Part shown: positions 35,590 to 46,820 of the stretch, piece by piece | How positions within the stretch are numbered: the first letter of the stretch is position 1 | How the letters are laid out: each line of letters begins with the position of its first letter | Source of the DNA: Sciurus carolinensis | Taxonomy: Eukaryota > Chordata > Mammalia > Rodentia > Sciuridae | NCBI RefSeq assembly: GCF_902686445.1 | Contig: NW_025920104.1 | Location: forward strand, 2,108,001-2,172,000 | Direction of reading: 5' to 3' | Length of the DNA stretch: 64,000 nucleotides | Notes under the pieces: generated by a model | Database searches by the model: none | Told to the model about the DNA's origin: nothing | Seen by the model: the letters and a program-made list of their open reading frames with translations, nothing else | Program-made: the position numbers and the translations under genes

Positions 35590-35775
35590 TTCTTTCTTTT
35601 GTGGTTTTCTTTTGTACTGTGGTTTGAGTACTAATTCTCAGGGACACTATAGGTCTGATCTACCTGTCCAGTCCATTTTATTTTGATTTTCAGACAGAGT
35701 CAGTAAGACTGGCATCAAACTTTCCATCCTCCTACCCAGCCTCTCATGCTACATGGATTACATGTATACATTAGT
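35590..35775 (-). mobile_element. B1-ID dimer SINE, old
   Basis: A reversed ID-like part is followed by a reversed B1-like part ('ttcagacagagtcagtaaga', 'ctacatggattacatg'). It is strongly diverged. Confidence 0.55.
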
Positions 35776-35994
35776 GTATTTGACTTAAAATCTGCAGTTT
35801 TCCACTCAAACAGAAGAACATTCCAAGAACCAGATTCCTGTCCTTCAATCCTGATTCTAGGTTCAGGGCTCATCCTTGCCTGTGATCAGGCCATGGCCCA
35901 GCAGTCTTTTCCTGTCTTTTATTTCCCAGAGAGAGGTGGTTGTGTTTTTGAGCAGCATCATATCCAAGCTGTGCATTCTTGTTGTAGTTTTGTT

Positions 35995-36210
35995 TTTATT
36001 TTTTTCTGTTTTGTTTGTGGTACCAGGGATTGAACTTCAGGGCACTCAACCACCGAGTCATATCCCCTGCCCTCTTTAAAATTTTTTAGGCACAGGTTCT
36101 CACTGATTTGCTCAACCCTTACTTTTCCTGAAGCTATCCTTTAACTTTTGATTCTCCTTCCTCAACTTCCTGAGCCACTGTGATTACAATCATGCCCCAC
36201 CCATTCATAT
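35995..36210 (-). mobile_element. B1-ID dimer (MEN-type) SINE
   Basis: A reversed ID part ('gtggtaccagggattgaact', 'actcaaccaccgagtca', 'tcccctgccct') and a reversed B1 part ('aggcacaggttctcactga', 'gattacaatcatgcccc') lie in the expected order. Confidence 0.85.
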
Positions 36211-39200
36211 TCTGGTTTTGAAGGGGCTGATGAGCATCCTGATGAGAGGGTGAGAGTTTATGGTTGATGACATCTATGCTGTCGACTTTCAGAGATGGAG
36301 AGGATATGACCAAGGCCTCCAGACTGGGTAACAATCTGGGGGACTGCAGAGACAGAGGGGGGTTGACAAATTTTGATGGGATAGTCTGGGGTCCACTGGA
36401 GGTGAAGGACTCACCAGCACTCATCCTTTTCCAGTGGCCATCTGATTTACCTACAGCAGGGAAGATGAGGACCAGGTACCCAGGGTGGAGGGGTTCTCCC
36501 TAATCTTGGAGCTAAAGACCAGGTGACACAAGGCAGGTGCTCAGTGAGGGCAGAAATGCAGGGGACACATGAGAAAGCGGGAGCACAACTCACATTATAT
36601 TCTCTGCTGGCACAAACAACCCAGAGTTTAAATCCTAGGTCAAAGAAATGCACTTAACATCACCCATGGTTTGCTCAGCCTCCATGGGGCGGTCTCAACC
36701 CTCTTGCTCCTCTGACTCCAATGTGTCCTGACATCCTAGATGGGACCTGAGGATCTGCACTCTTTCTTTAAACCAACTTCAATGCAGTGTGACTGGCACA
36801 GTTACCTGCAGGTGTTTGGATGGAGCAGCCAACAGTTTCTCAGGGTAGCTTATATGTCCTCCATGAAGCCACCACCCTTGAAGGTCACAAATGTATACTT
36901 CCCCACATTCCCTACCTGCTTCAAAAATTCCCTACCATCAGGTTCTCCATGTCCCTTGTACCCTAGAGTTTCAATACCAAGGAGGAATAGCAGATGCTAC
37001 ACAAATACAACTGAGCTCAGGTATCACTTGGTCAGAGCCCCCTTCCTGGTGCCTGATGAGAGACCCACAGGGTGCACAGCTGTCCCGAGGTATCTTGCTT
37101 TGGCCTCTGAAGTGGATGTGCACCAGTTCTGAGAACAGCTATTGGAGAACCTGGAAGCAAACTGGTGACTTATATTCTCCACCTCTTGGTGGTGCTGCCC
37201 TTGGGGTCCCTAGTTGTGATAATTTGGCAACATGTGCAAGTAAGTTTTCTTGCTACTTATATCACACTGCATTTGGGGAAATTTTGTCCTGTCCTGTACT
37301 GAGTATACAGAGTGCGTTACTGATATTTCCCAGAGGGGACACTACAGCTGGAGCAGGAGGCCATGCAAGGCCTGAAGACTCCCCAAAGCATGTTAGACAT
37401 GGGGCTGACTTGCTCTTTTCTGCCCAGAGCTCAGTGCCTGGCACTGTCTACTCCATTGCAGCTACAAAGGGAAGGAGCCAAGCCTGCCTCCCAGCAGACA
37501 ACCTCACCTAATAGGCACACATAAGGTCCACATGGACCAGGGATTTGGTACCTAAGAGTGGGGAAGTTTGAATTTTCTAGGATGCTGAATTCACAGGCCC
37601 TGGTTAGAGAAGCCAGCAGAGCTGTTGGGAAGAAGGCCATGGTCTTAACCTGGATTGAACCTCCAAGACACTTGAAACCTCAGCTCTTCAGTCATATACA
37701 GAAGCCCTGGAGAAAGCATGTGCATAAGAATCCTTCTTCCTCACTTACTCTTCACCACAGGGGACTCTGTTTGCAGCCACAAATATAGATTAAAGCTCAA
37801 AGGATTATAACTGAGAGGAAGGAAGAAAACTTAGCAGCAATTAGGCAAGCAAGAGAGAGGACCTATGCTGCAGCCTGGAGGCATGGACCTCTGAGAACTG
37901 CAGACACTGGCCAAGACTTCCTGGAAATGGATAGCAAAATGGAACTGGCAGGAGCCACCTTCCTTCCACATCACAGAGAGAACAAGACATTGCTGGGAAC
38001 TCACTGCTCTTCCTGGTACTAAAGTGGCAGAAAGGGATATCTCTTGGGAAATCACATTGAGTTCATTGCTGCTGTGTGGAAAAGCAGGCACAGTGACATG
38101 CTGAGGACACTCCTGCAGAAGCTCCATAAACCAGGGCACAAGGTATGGCCACCATGCTGCAGCACAGGCACCCATGGTCAGTGGAGTCAACTAAGGACAC
38201 TCAAGAGGTCCAATAGAATTTGTCTATCATCCTGATTCTGCTATATAGGGCCTTGGTCACCACTCAGGGGGGTGCTTAGAAGTTTTTCACATATAGAACT
38301 TGTTTGTTGCATATCAAACCAGCACTTGGTTTGTGACCATGAGCTAGAAGTTATCCTCAGTTATGACTCGAAAAATAAATGTCTGAGTTGTGCATTTCAA
38401 AACAGTGAAGATGGTAATTGGCAGGTTATGTGTATTTTACACAATAAAGAAGTAATAATATACAGGAAAACATACCCTAAGGCAGATATAGTCTGATAGG
38501 GTATGTGTCAAGACAGAGTGATGGTGACAGATCCCATCATGGGAGAAGGATTTAGGTAGGGAAAGCCATGTTTCCAGTTAGGCTTGTAGACATGAGATCT
38601 CTAAAACCTCAGATGAACTATGAGTCCTGGACTACACAGCTCTGAGTAAGCCTGGGGGTTGTTCATGGTCTCTTTCTGTTAACTTGAGGGACCAGTTCAT
38701 CATTGCATTTCAATGAGCAGCCAGTGATCAGAGTAACACCATACATCACAATAACATTCCCTCTGTCCCTGCTCTAAGAGATGGAATTGAATGAGGCAGC
38801 AATAATGTTTTTATCTAGATGAGGTGACATAAATTTACTGTGTGCATCTGCTGAAATAATTTTAAAATTGATATTTTGGCATGCTGTTTATTCTCCTGTG
38901 GGCAATAACATAAATGTAATCCTGACAACATGTTCAGATACTCTGGGCTTTGAAATGTGCTTCAGGGGCAGTGATGCTGCTGGTGCTGGTGCTGTAGTCT
39001 GGGATGTGGGAAAGCTCTGATACTCATGGAAGTGCCCAGGGTGCTAGTGGCTCCTGAGTGTTTCCCCAGTTTCAGTAGCAGTCCAGCCTGTGGGTCACAG
39101 AAGTTATACACACCACATTTGTAGTGACTGATCAGGCTACTTACACTGTTTCTGCAACCAGGCATGGTCCTGCAGAGTGACTGGAATAAAGGTGGCAGCA

Positions 39201-39503
39201 GGCATGGGACTGTTTGCCTCAGGTAGAGGCACTTGCAAGTCAGGGGCTACCATGGAGTTCAGGTCTGGAATCTGTCACAGGGGTCTGCCATTCTGGTACT
39301 GCTGCTAGTCAGCTATGTGCCTGTGACTCCTATCCTCAATTTCCTCTCTATGCAAAAGGTGTTTTGCAGATCCATGGTTCCATGATGCCACAGCTGTGAT
39401 GAAAGAGAAGACAAAAGATGACCAAGGAATGGAACATAAAAATACCTCTCTGCAGGAATTCAGCACTTTCCAACTTAAGTATCATCTCATACCTCAGATA
39501 ACA
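36211..39503. other. Unassigned intergenic sequence
   Basis: The longest plus-strand frame (36,891-37,511, 206 codons) has no recognised domain and is probably chance. No named repeat was found. Confidence 0.3.
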
Positions 39504-39504
39504 T

Positions 39505-39650
39505 TGTTGTGTTTGCGTTTTTGTCTTCTTGTTTGGTTTTATGGTGAGGTATCACTGTAGTGCCCATTCTGGTCTGGAAAACATGGACTCAATTATGCCT
39601 TGTACCTTAGCCTCCTGAGCAGCTGGGATGGCAGGCATGGAAAGATACCA
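39505..39650 (-). mobile_element. B1-type SINE
   Basis: Plus-strand 'gtatcactgtagtgcccatt', 'cttagcctcctgagcagctg' and 'ggatggcaggcat' are a reversed, diverged B1. Confidence 0.7.
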
Positions 39651-40269
39651 CTGTTTTTGTTAAAGAAAATAAGATCAAGTAAGAAGAAGTATCTCAATAA
39701 CCTAGTTTCCATTTCAGTTACTCATTCCATATAAAATATTCATTATTTTCTCTTGCTCTCTATTTGGGAATGCTTAACCCATTGGATCAATTTACAAACA
39801 TATTATCTTGAAAAAAAAATTAACCTTTAAGTTAAATTCATTGAAATGCCCTTGGTGGTTTATTAGCGGCTATATCATATCCATGGAATCCACAACCAGT
39901 GAATTCCTAGACCATGTTCTCATTCATGTGGAGTCAATTTCTCTTTACCCTCAAGAATCTTCATGTTTTAAATGCTAGGGTTAAGGTTTTTAGACTAGGG
40001 ACTCTGATCTGGACCACTGTATTTAACTTCCTTTCCTTTCCACAATCCTGAGAAAATGACCCAAACTGGAGAAGCATCTTTACCTGAGGTAGAATTTTTA
40101 CAGCAGCTATTGACTCACCAGAAAATTTGAGCACTTACAGAAAGATGCTGCAAAACCAGAGAGGTGTGAGGAAGTCATCCTGACACATGGCAGGAGAGAT
40201 TAAGGGTTGCAGGGCTGAGCAGAGGTGCCAGGTTGGTATGAGGCTTCCCTTGTGCCTTCAGGTTTCTAG

Positions 40270-41060
40270 ATGCAGGATTGCACTGACTGGATCACCACAA
40301 AGTCCACCTTGCTCAGCAATGTGGTCTACTTCATCTTGGTTCTCAGATCCTGAACCTGCATCCTGCTCCCAGTGCACCTCTTCCAGTGGATCTTATTGTG
40401 TCTGCTGGCTCTCCAGCACCTGTAGGCAGTTCTGGAGGTTCGCTGTTGTGAGGTTCCCTTCATCTTCTGCTGGTTCTCTTTCCTCCACTGGGTCTTACTG
40501 GCTGGTGCCTTCTCACATACTTCCACCTTAATGAACATGAGCACCAGCTCCCATGGCTCCATGAAGGACACCTCCAGGAAAGCCTGACTGCCTCCTCTGT
40601 CTTTGTTGCCTCCTCTGTCCCACCAGAATCCCTCTGGTCCAGCTCCTGCTTTCTCCATGGCCTTTTATCCAGAAGAGCAGTGGACTGTTTCTTAGGGCTA
40701 CCCTGGTCCCTGGCCTGCTGTTTTGTTTTTTTGTTTTTTTTTTTTTTCATGTAGAACTGTTGCAGAACCTCCAGGGCAAAGGAATTCTGGTTCTGCCACC
40801 CCAGAATAAGCCTCTTCCTCTTTGATTGCTGTTTGCTTCTTTGCCTCAGAAGTCACTGGAGACTTCTCCCCAAGCGGTTGGCCTTGCACCCAGCCTTCTC
40901 TTCAGGAACTTATTTTGTGTTTTCTTCCTTTACTTCCATTTGGGTCCCATAAGCTTCTGAGTCTTAAGTATTGCCATCCTGTGTGTCAGTGACTTGGGGC
41001 TGGGCAGGTTGCAAGCCTTCCTGGCCAGATTCCATAGGCGGCATCTGGGCCACCTCCCAC
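40270..41060 (-). pseudogene. Coding-like relic of unknown origin
   Basis: On the minus strand nearly 800 bp reads as hydrophilic, Glu/Lys/Gln-rich protein that moves between frames. Pieces include KQTAIKEEEAYSG, RDSGGTEEATKTEE and, further on in another frame, EDEGNLTTANLQNCLQVLE. Stops and frame changes break it at several points, and an A-rich tract interrupts it at 40,724-40,749. No introns are evident. The pattern fits an old retrocopy of an acidic protein, but I do not recognise the parent. It may also be chance composition. Confidence 0.28.
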
Positions 41061-41129
41061 CAAGTCCCTGAAGTGGTAAAACTTCTGTGTCTTCTTATGA
41101 ACAATGTCTACTTAGGGCTTTGATCTGTT

Positions 41130-41385
41130 ATTTACTGTGGATTGTTTTTGTTTGCTTTCTGTTGTTTTGTTTATTATTTTTTCTATAGAGCTGTTGGAAT
41201 TTCTTATAGGTTGTGGGCATTAACCCTGGTTAAATGAATAGCTTGTGAATATTTTCCCTCCTTCTGCAGGTTGTCTCCTCACTCTGTTGATTATATTCTT
41301 GGCTGTTCAGAAACTTTTAAATTTGACATGATCACATTGACAGCCTTGTTTTCTGTGTTTTTATGGTTGTATTAAAGCAATCACA
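41130..41385 (-). mobile_element. LINE-1 ORF2 fragment
   Basis: The plus strand reads like reversed LINE-1 ORF2: 'aggttgtctcctcactctgt', 'ttgattatattcttggctgt' and 'cagaaacttttaaatttgac'. The same region is seen in the two larger LINE-1 copies near 51.1 and 54.5 kb. It is older than those. Confidence 0.75.
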
Positions 41386-44050
41386 GAATGGTTATCTAAT
41401 GTGAGCTCACCCCTGGGCTGTACCAATCTGGGGGCATCAGCCAACCTTAGGAGAGACCTTGATCTTTCTTCTGGACAGAGTTGCTCCAGCAGGCATGTTA
41501 GCTCCCTGGATAAAATACAGGAACTCTTTTTTTAGTTACTTATTGGGGTGGGATGTCAGTTGTCTGGAGGTGGGCTCACCTCAGGCATTTTTCTCTGTGT
41601 GTAGGCAGGGCACCCTGGCCTCAGATATACAAAGCTGACACTGGTGGATACACACCAAGCTCCTGGGGTCTGCTGACAGCCATGAGCCAAGGCCCAGAGT
41701 GCATTTGTCTTGGTCTCTATGTTTGTTCCTTTCCAGGATGCATGTCTGGACTTTGCCTCTTCCCCTCAAATCCAGGCAGCCAGCTGTACTGGAAATTCTG
41801 ATTGTGTTCAGAGGCAGAAAGAGCTGAAACCTGCCAGCAGGTAGCTCTTCCCTTCTAGTTTCTTTCAAATAATCAGTATTTTGTGGTGCCAGCAGTGCAA
41901 TGGGGCCCAAGCTCTTGCACTAAAGGGCCTGTGAGTCTCTCCAGTATTGGGTCTCATTCCTCCAAGGAGGTTAAAGTGACAGGGTGGGGTGCCTCTTGAG
42001 CACCCTTCCTATGTTGTGGGAGTTGCATGGGTGAAACCAGCATGGCACAGGATCACAGAAGGGGAGCTAATCTGGTCTCATGATATTCCTGTTTCCTCCC
42101 ACACCAGGCAGGAAAGAGATGGAGCAGGCAGATACCTCATGGAGGGGAGGAATATTGCCAATGACCTGTAGAGGTGAGGAGGATGGTGAATGCCCCATAG
42201 AGTGGAGAAGCACAGTGGAACCCTTCACCTAGCCTGCTATAGGGCCTGAGGTGTCATTTTCTTTACCAGTTGGGGTTGAGGCAGGAGTCCTTGATTTACT
42301 GTTGAGATTTCACTGAGGAAGTCTCTGGCTCAGCAGATAATAGGGGTACCCTGAAGACTGGCAGATGCTGATTTCATGGTGCCCTAACACTGATCTAGCC
42401 CCTCCTAAGTGGGAAGGAGACCCATATTCTCAGTCAAGAAGAGTCATGCAGGGTCAGCATGTTTTGGGTCTCTCACCATCTTGGCAGTGTGATGATGACC
42501 CAGGTTTTGTGTTGTCACCTGTGCTGGTTATGTGATATGCAGCACCAAGGTGAGAGGCCTTGCAATGATGTGCCCTGTGAATAAGAGCACCAGCCTAGTG
42601 CCAGGATAGGAGGAACTGGATGGCAGAGTTAAATGACAGTGAGGACAGAATCCAGGAGCATGCTGGGGAGGAGGGAGGAGTAAGGGTCTCAGGCCAAGAC
42701 AGGCCCACTACACACTGTGTGTACTTCCCTGCCAGGTGGAAATTGTCAGGTCCTGAGAACTCTGGGCTGCCCAGAACACCTGCTGCCAATACCTACTTAC
42801 TTCCTTCTCTGTGAGAGCTTGGAGAACTGGGGGAGATGGTGTCCTCCACTGAGCTGGATGTGGGCACTGGCCAGTGGATGACTGAAAAGGCAGCTCCCTG
42901 TGGCTCCAGGTGCTGCAATTCACTCCTCCCTTGAGTACCACCCCATTTCTGGAGCTGAAGAGAAACTCTGAATGACCCTGGAGCACCCCTGACCACAAGC
43001 CTGGCCATCATCTCTGGGAGAGTAGAGCAGTGGGAATCAGGGACAGAGGAGGCACCTTCATGACCTGATGTGCTATGTGTTCAGATTAGGCATAAACAGG
43101 GATAACAGTGTAAACAGGGGAGGTGGATCAAGTGCAACATGGCATTGGCAATGGACATGAGATGAGGTCAGAAGCACTGATCTTTGCTATGGGGCCAAGC
43201 CCAAGTCCCAGATGACAGCTCTGCCTGACTCTCTGGTCCCACTGCCACACACATGGCCCCTTGTACTTGTCATCCTCCCCTATGCTCCACCCTGCACCAT
43301 GCTCAGCTTCCACCAGCCCCTCTGGTGGTGTCCTTGAATCTGCTGTGTGACCTCACCTTGCCTCCCAGGCCACCAGGATACTTCTGCACCATTCATTGCC
43401 CAGTCAGTTGCTCTCCTCAGTCCCCAGTCTTGCTCTCCTCAGTCCCCAGTCCTCCATCTCCTCCATCCACATGCTCCCTCCCATAACCTGTGATGCTGGC
43501 ATTCTGATTCTACATTAGGAGTGGTACCCAAGTGCTGGGGAAGAGGACTTCACCCCCAGGGAAGAGAATGGGCAATTACAAAAGTCTGGGTCAACCTGTG
43601 TCTGGAGGCTTGCTCTGAGCTAGGTGCCATGGCCATTCCTGCCTCCTGACTCTCCTTCTGCTGCCTTGTGATGCTAGCTGCAGTTGCCCTGCCACAGCCT
43701 TGGATTCAAAGGGACTTGGTGGATGTCAGCAACTCCTTCACTTCTGGGATCCTGTCCTTCATCTTTTGACTTCCTTCTTATCTGTTCCATCCATTGGCAC
43801 CCTTGGTTATCCCCACTAAAATCTGGAATGAAAAATTCATGCAGACCTAGTCTGCAGGAATTTGCTTGACAGCCAGAGAGCCAGAATATGCTCTTCTGGG
43901 ATAAATACTGAGGAAAGAGGGCAGAGGCAGGGAGGGAAATTGGGTGCAAATCTTGGCCCAGAGCCCAGAACCAAGTTGGAAGTACCCAGGTTCCTGGGCA
44001 CCTCAAGAAGCAAAAACAACACTCAGAAACTAATCAACTGTCAGTAGGGC
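41386..44050. other. Unassigned; 22-bp tandem duplication at 43,410-43,453
   Basis: No gene is supported. Two copies of a 22-bp unit beginning 'gctctcctcagtccccagtc' lie in tandem at 43,410-43,453. A Pro/Ser-rich plus-strand frame over it (43,253-43,486) looks compositional. Confidence 0.4.
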
Positions 44051-44056
44051 AAGATC

Positions 44057-44718
44057 TTTATTCTACATGCAAAAGGGCACACAGAAATCAACACTGAAAG
44101 CAAGGACACCAAGAAGGTCACCTGCTTGTCTCTTTATCCCTGACGCAAGTGATACTTGGTTGGAGCCCACTAGTCAGGATGACCGCAGAGTCTTGGGCAT
44201 GAACAGATACTGAGGAAGTGAAGGCTGAGGAAGTGAAGATGTAAAAGGGCAGCCATTGTAGGGAAAGGGCAGTCAGGAAGTGAGCGGTTAACATGGAGAT
44301 TCTCTGGTTTGACAGAAAAGACTGACTTGTCCTTTCTCAATATTCAGAGCTGGAGGATGGTGACTGAGGGTGTACTTTGACAAACACCTCTCACTAGGGT
44401 GGTAGAGGTCTGACTTTGCTGATACAAATCACAGCTATCTTGAGTGGCCAAGGAAGCACAGTCAAGGGCTCAAGTCCCTGAAGTTGAAACTGAGTGGGCA
44501 GGAGGTGGGTGGAAGGCTAAGGATCAGGCAGGAAGCATGGAGGTAAGTGGAAGGCAAAGGATCAGGCAGGAAGTATGTCTCTGGTGTTGTGTCACAGCAG
44601 GGCTGGTGTACTGCCACATGGCAGCTCACTTTCATATGGTGAACTGCAGGGTCTGGGTCTTCTCTTAGTCCACCTCATTGTAATTGTCCTCCTCATAGGT
44701 ATCAGATGACTTGGATGA
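44057..44718 (-). other. Candidate terminal exon with 3' UTR
   Basis: On the minus strand a polypyrimidine-flavoured stretch ends in 'tcctcag' at 44,719-44,720. It is followed by an 18-codon frame ending in a stop at 44,665-44,667. Its residues are SSKSSDTYEEDNYNEVD, acidic with two tyrosines, like the cytoplasmic tail of an immune-type receptor. About 600 bp further on lies AATAAA (44,062-44,057, minus strand). The arrangement acceptor, short coding part, stop and poly(A) signal fits a last exon. No upstream exon with a recognisable domain was found, so this may be coincidence or a relic. Confidence 0.3.
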
Positions 44719-44788
44719 CTGAGGATAGAATGGCTGAATTAAAATTCAGGCAGAGATGGGATGAGCAGGGTGGCCCTTCCTGTATCAG

Positions 44789-44833
44789 GAGCCCTCTTCT
44801 TCTGAGCCCTCTTCTTCTGAACACTCTTCTTCT
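44789..44833 (+). repeat. 15-bp triplicate repeat
   Basis: Three tandem copies of 'gagccctcttcttct', the last with two changes, form a short polypyrimidine tract. Confidence 0.9.
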
Positions 44834-46379
44834 CATAGAGATAGCACTCTGTCTCTATCTTTGAGGTGACAGGCCCTGTGAGTCTTCTGGTGTCCCAATT
44901 GAAGCAACCCCAGCCCTTCCCTGGCAGTATGGATGATCCCAGGGCCTCATCTCTACCCCCATCATCCACCTGGATGAGGTTCAGGGTGCATGATCTATCT
45001 GCACTACCTAGATGTGAAAATGAGCCCAATCCTGTCTCTCCACCACTCATCCTCAGGGAGGAGGCATGGCGTGTGTGCTATAGGGCTTTTCTTCTGTTGG
45101 TTCCTTGCTTTGTTTTTGCAAGTCATTTTTTTTATAAACTTGTGCAATTCTTGAGACCTAGTGAGCACCATGTGTTTTGCATTCTTTCTATCTCAGTAAT
45201 AAAAGGAACTGTAAACCTTTATGGTTCTGTCATCACACATGAGCAGAACAAAAGGAATCATTTTTTTAAGATGATTTGCCTGGATACAAAGTGAAAAAAT
45301 AAGTCTCACGTCCACTTGCCTTTTTCAATTCCCAAAGGCAAAACTTATTGCTAGTTCCTCATGTGTTCCTATTGTGACATTTTAATATACACCTATCTGT
45401 AATGTGTGCACATAATACATGTCACATATATGTGGTGTTACAGTAGTAAACACAAATAAAGCATGTATAGTATTCTACCCCCCAGTTTGTTGACAATTCA
45501 TCTGGGAAAGCTTTCCATATCAGTACACAGAGATTTGCATCAATAAAACAAGGGAAAAAGTAACAAAAACTGCAACAGAGTAGTCTCTTATAGATTCTTA
45601 AATTTATTTACCTGCATTACTCTTTGTGACTCATTCAAGACTCATAAGATTGTAAATTTAAAAACAAAATTATTTTGTTGGATTCCAGAAAAATGTATTT
45701 GGATAAATGTATAAGGAGTGAAAGATATGGAGCATGTACTTGCAGATTTTATTGCTACAATTTATTTACTCTTTAGTTCATAGACATGTGGGTGATTTTC
45801 AATTATTGTCTAAATTCAATTGTCCCTTAAATATCAGTCTTACAACTGGGGTTACATTTGTCTTTATATTATTATTTTTATAATTTTATGGGATTTAAAT
45901 TGACTTTTTCCAATTTTAAAAGGGTTTTTTACTTGCTATTTGGTTTGATATGATTTTTTTTCAGGTTTCCAGAACATGAAAAATTTAAAACTTTTTCTAA
46001 AAAGTAACAGGATTATAAAAATCTAATAAAAATATATTTACTTATATACTCTTTAATTTTCATCCTTGAATATAGCTTAAGTTTTCCTATTCATGACATC
46101 CTAATATTAACCTCATATTCCAAGTCTAAGCTTATATTTTAAATGCTTTTATGTTCTCCATTGTTGAGTTTTAGACCCAAGACCCTTGTGCATGGATTAT
46201 TCTTCTGAGGTAAGATATTGCTGTGAATTAAGTTGAATTATTGCTTTTCAGTTGTATTTACTAGTCAGATAATCTTAGACAGTTTTTATCTATCTATCTA
46301 TCTATCTATCTATCAATGTATTTATCTACTACATTCTCTATATATATTCTATTGGTTATATTTCTCTATTGTTAATTTT
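44834..46379. other. Unassigned; sharp rise in AT content from about 45.1 kb
   Basis: No gene is supported. From about 45,100 the sequence becomes AT-rich. A (TATC)n microsatellite lies at 46,287-46,314. Confidence 0.45.
46287..46314 (+). repeat. (TATC)n microsatellite
   Basis: Seven uninterrupted TATC units are present. Confidence 0.95.
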
Positions 46380-46820
46380 TCAAGGCTCAGATGGTAATGG
46401 AGACCAAGCAAGAACTATAGTAATCTGCACTCTGAGAACTAGAAAAACCTGGAGGTGTAATTCAGTCTAATCTGAAGCCCAAGAAGGGGGTCAGAAAAAA
46501 CACTGGCCTAAATCCTGGTAGGAGTCTAAAGGCCTGAGAACAAGAAATGCCAATCTGAGGGCAAAATCTATGTTCCAGCTCAAACAGGAAGCAAATTTGT
46601 CCTTACTTCATGTTTTTATTTTATTCAGGCCCTCAAGAGATGATGTCCACCTGCATTGAGGGGTTAATCTTCTTACTCCATCTACCATTTTAAACTAGTT
46701 TCTTCCAGAAATACCCTCACTGACTCAACAAGAAATCAAAATGCTTTGTCAACTACCTGAACGTCCTTTAGCCCAATCACAGATATATAAAATCAAGCAT
46801 CACTTGAGAGTTTTGTTTCT
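46380..46820 (+). mobile_element. Ancient interspersed repeat, family not assigned
   Basis: The run 'attcaggccctcaagagatg', 'ggggttaatcttcttactcc' and 'aaataccctcactgactcaa', ending near 'aaaatcaagcatcac', resembles a widespread old mammalian repeat. I recall the pattern but cannot name the family with confidence. Confidence 0.4.

Noticed and set aside
36891..37511. 206-codon plus-strand frame
   Set aside because: No motif, signal peptide or conserved cysteine pattern is evident, and nothing in the context supports a gene.
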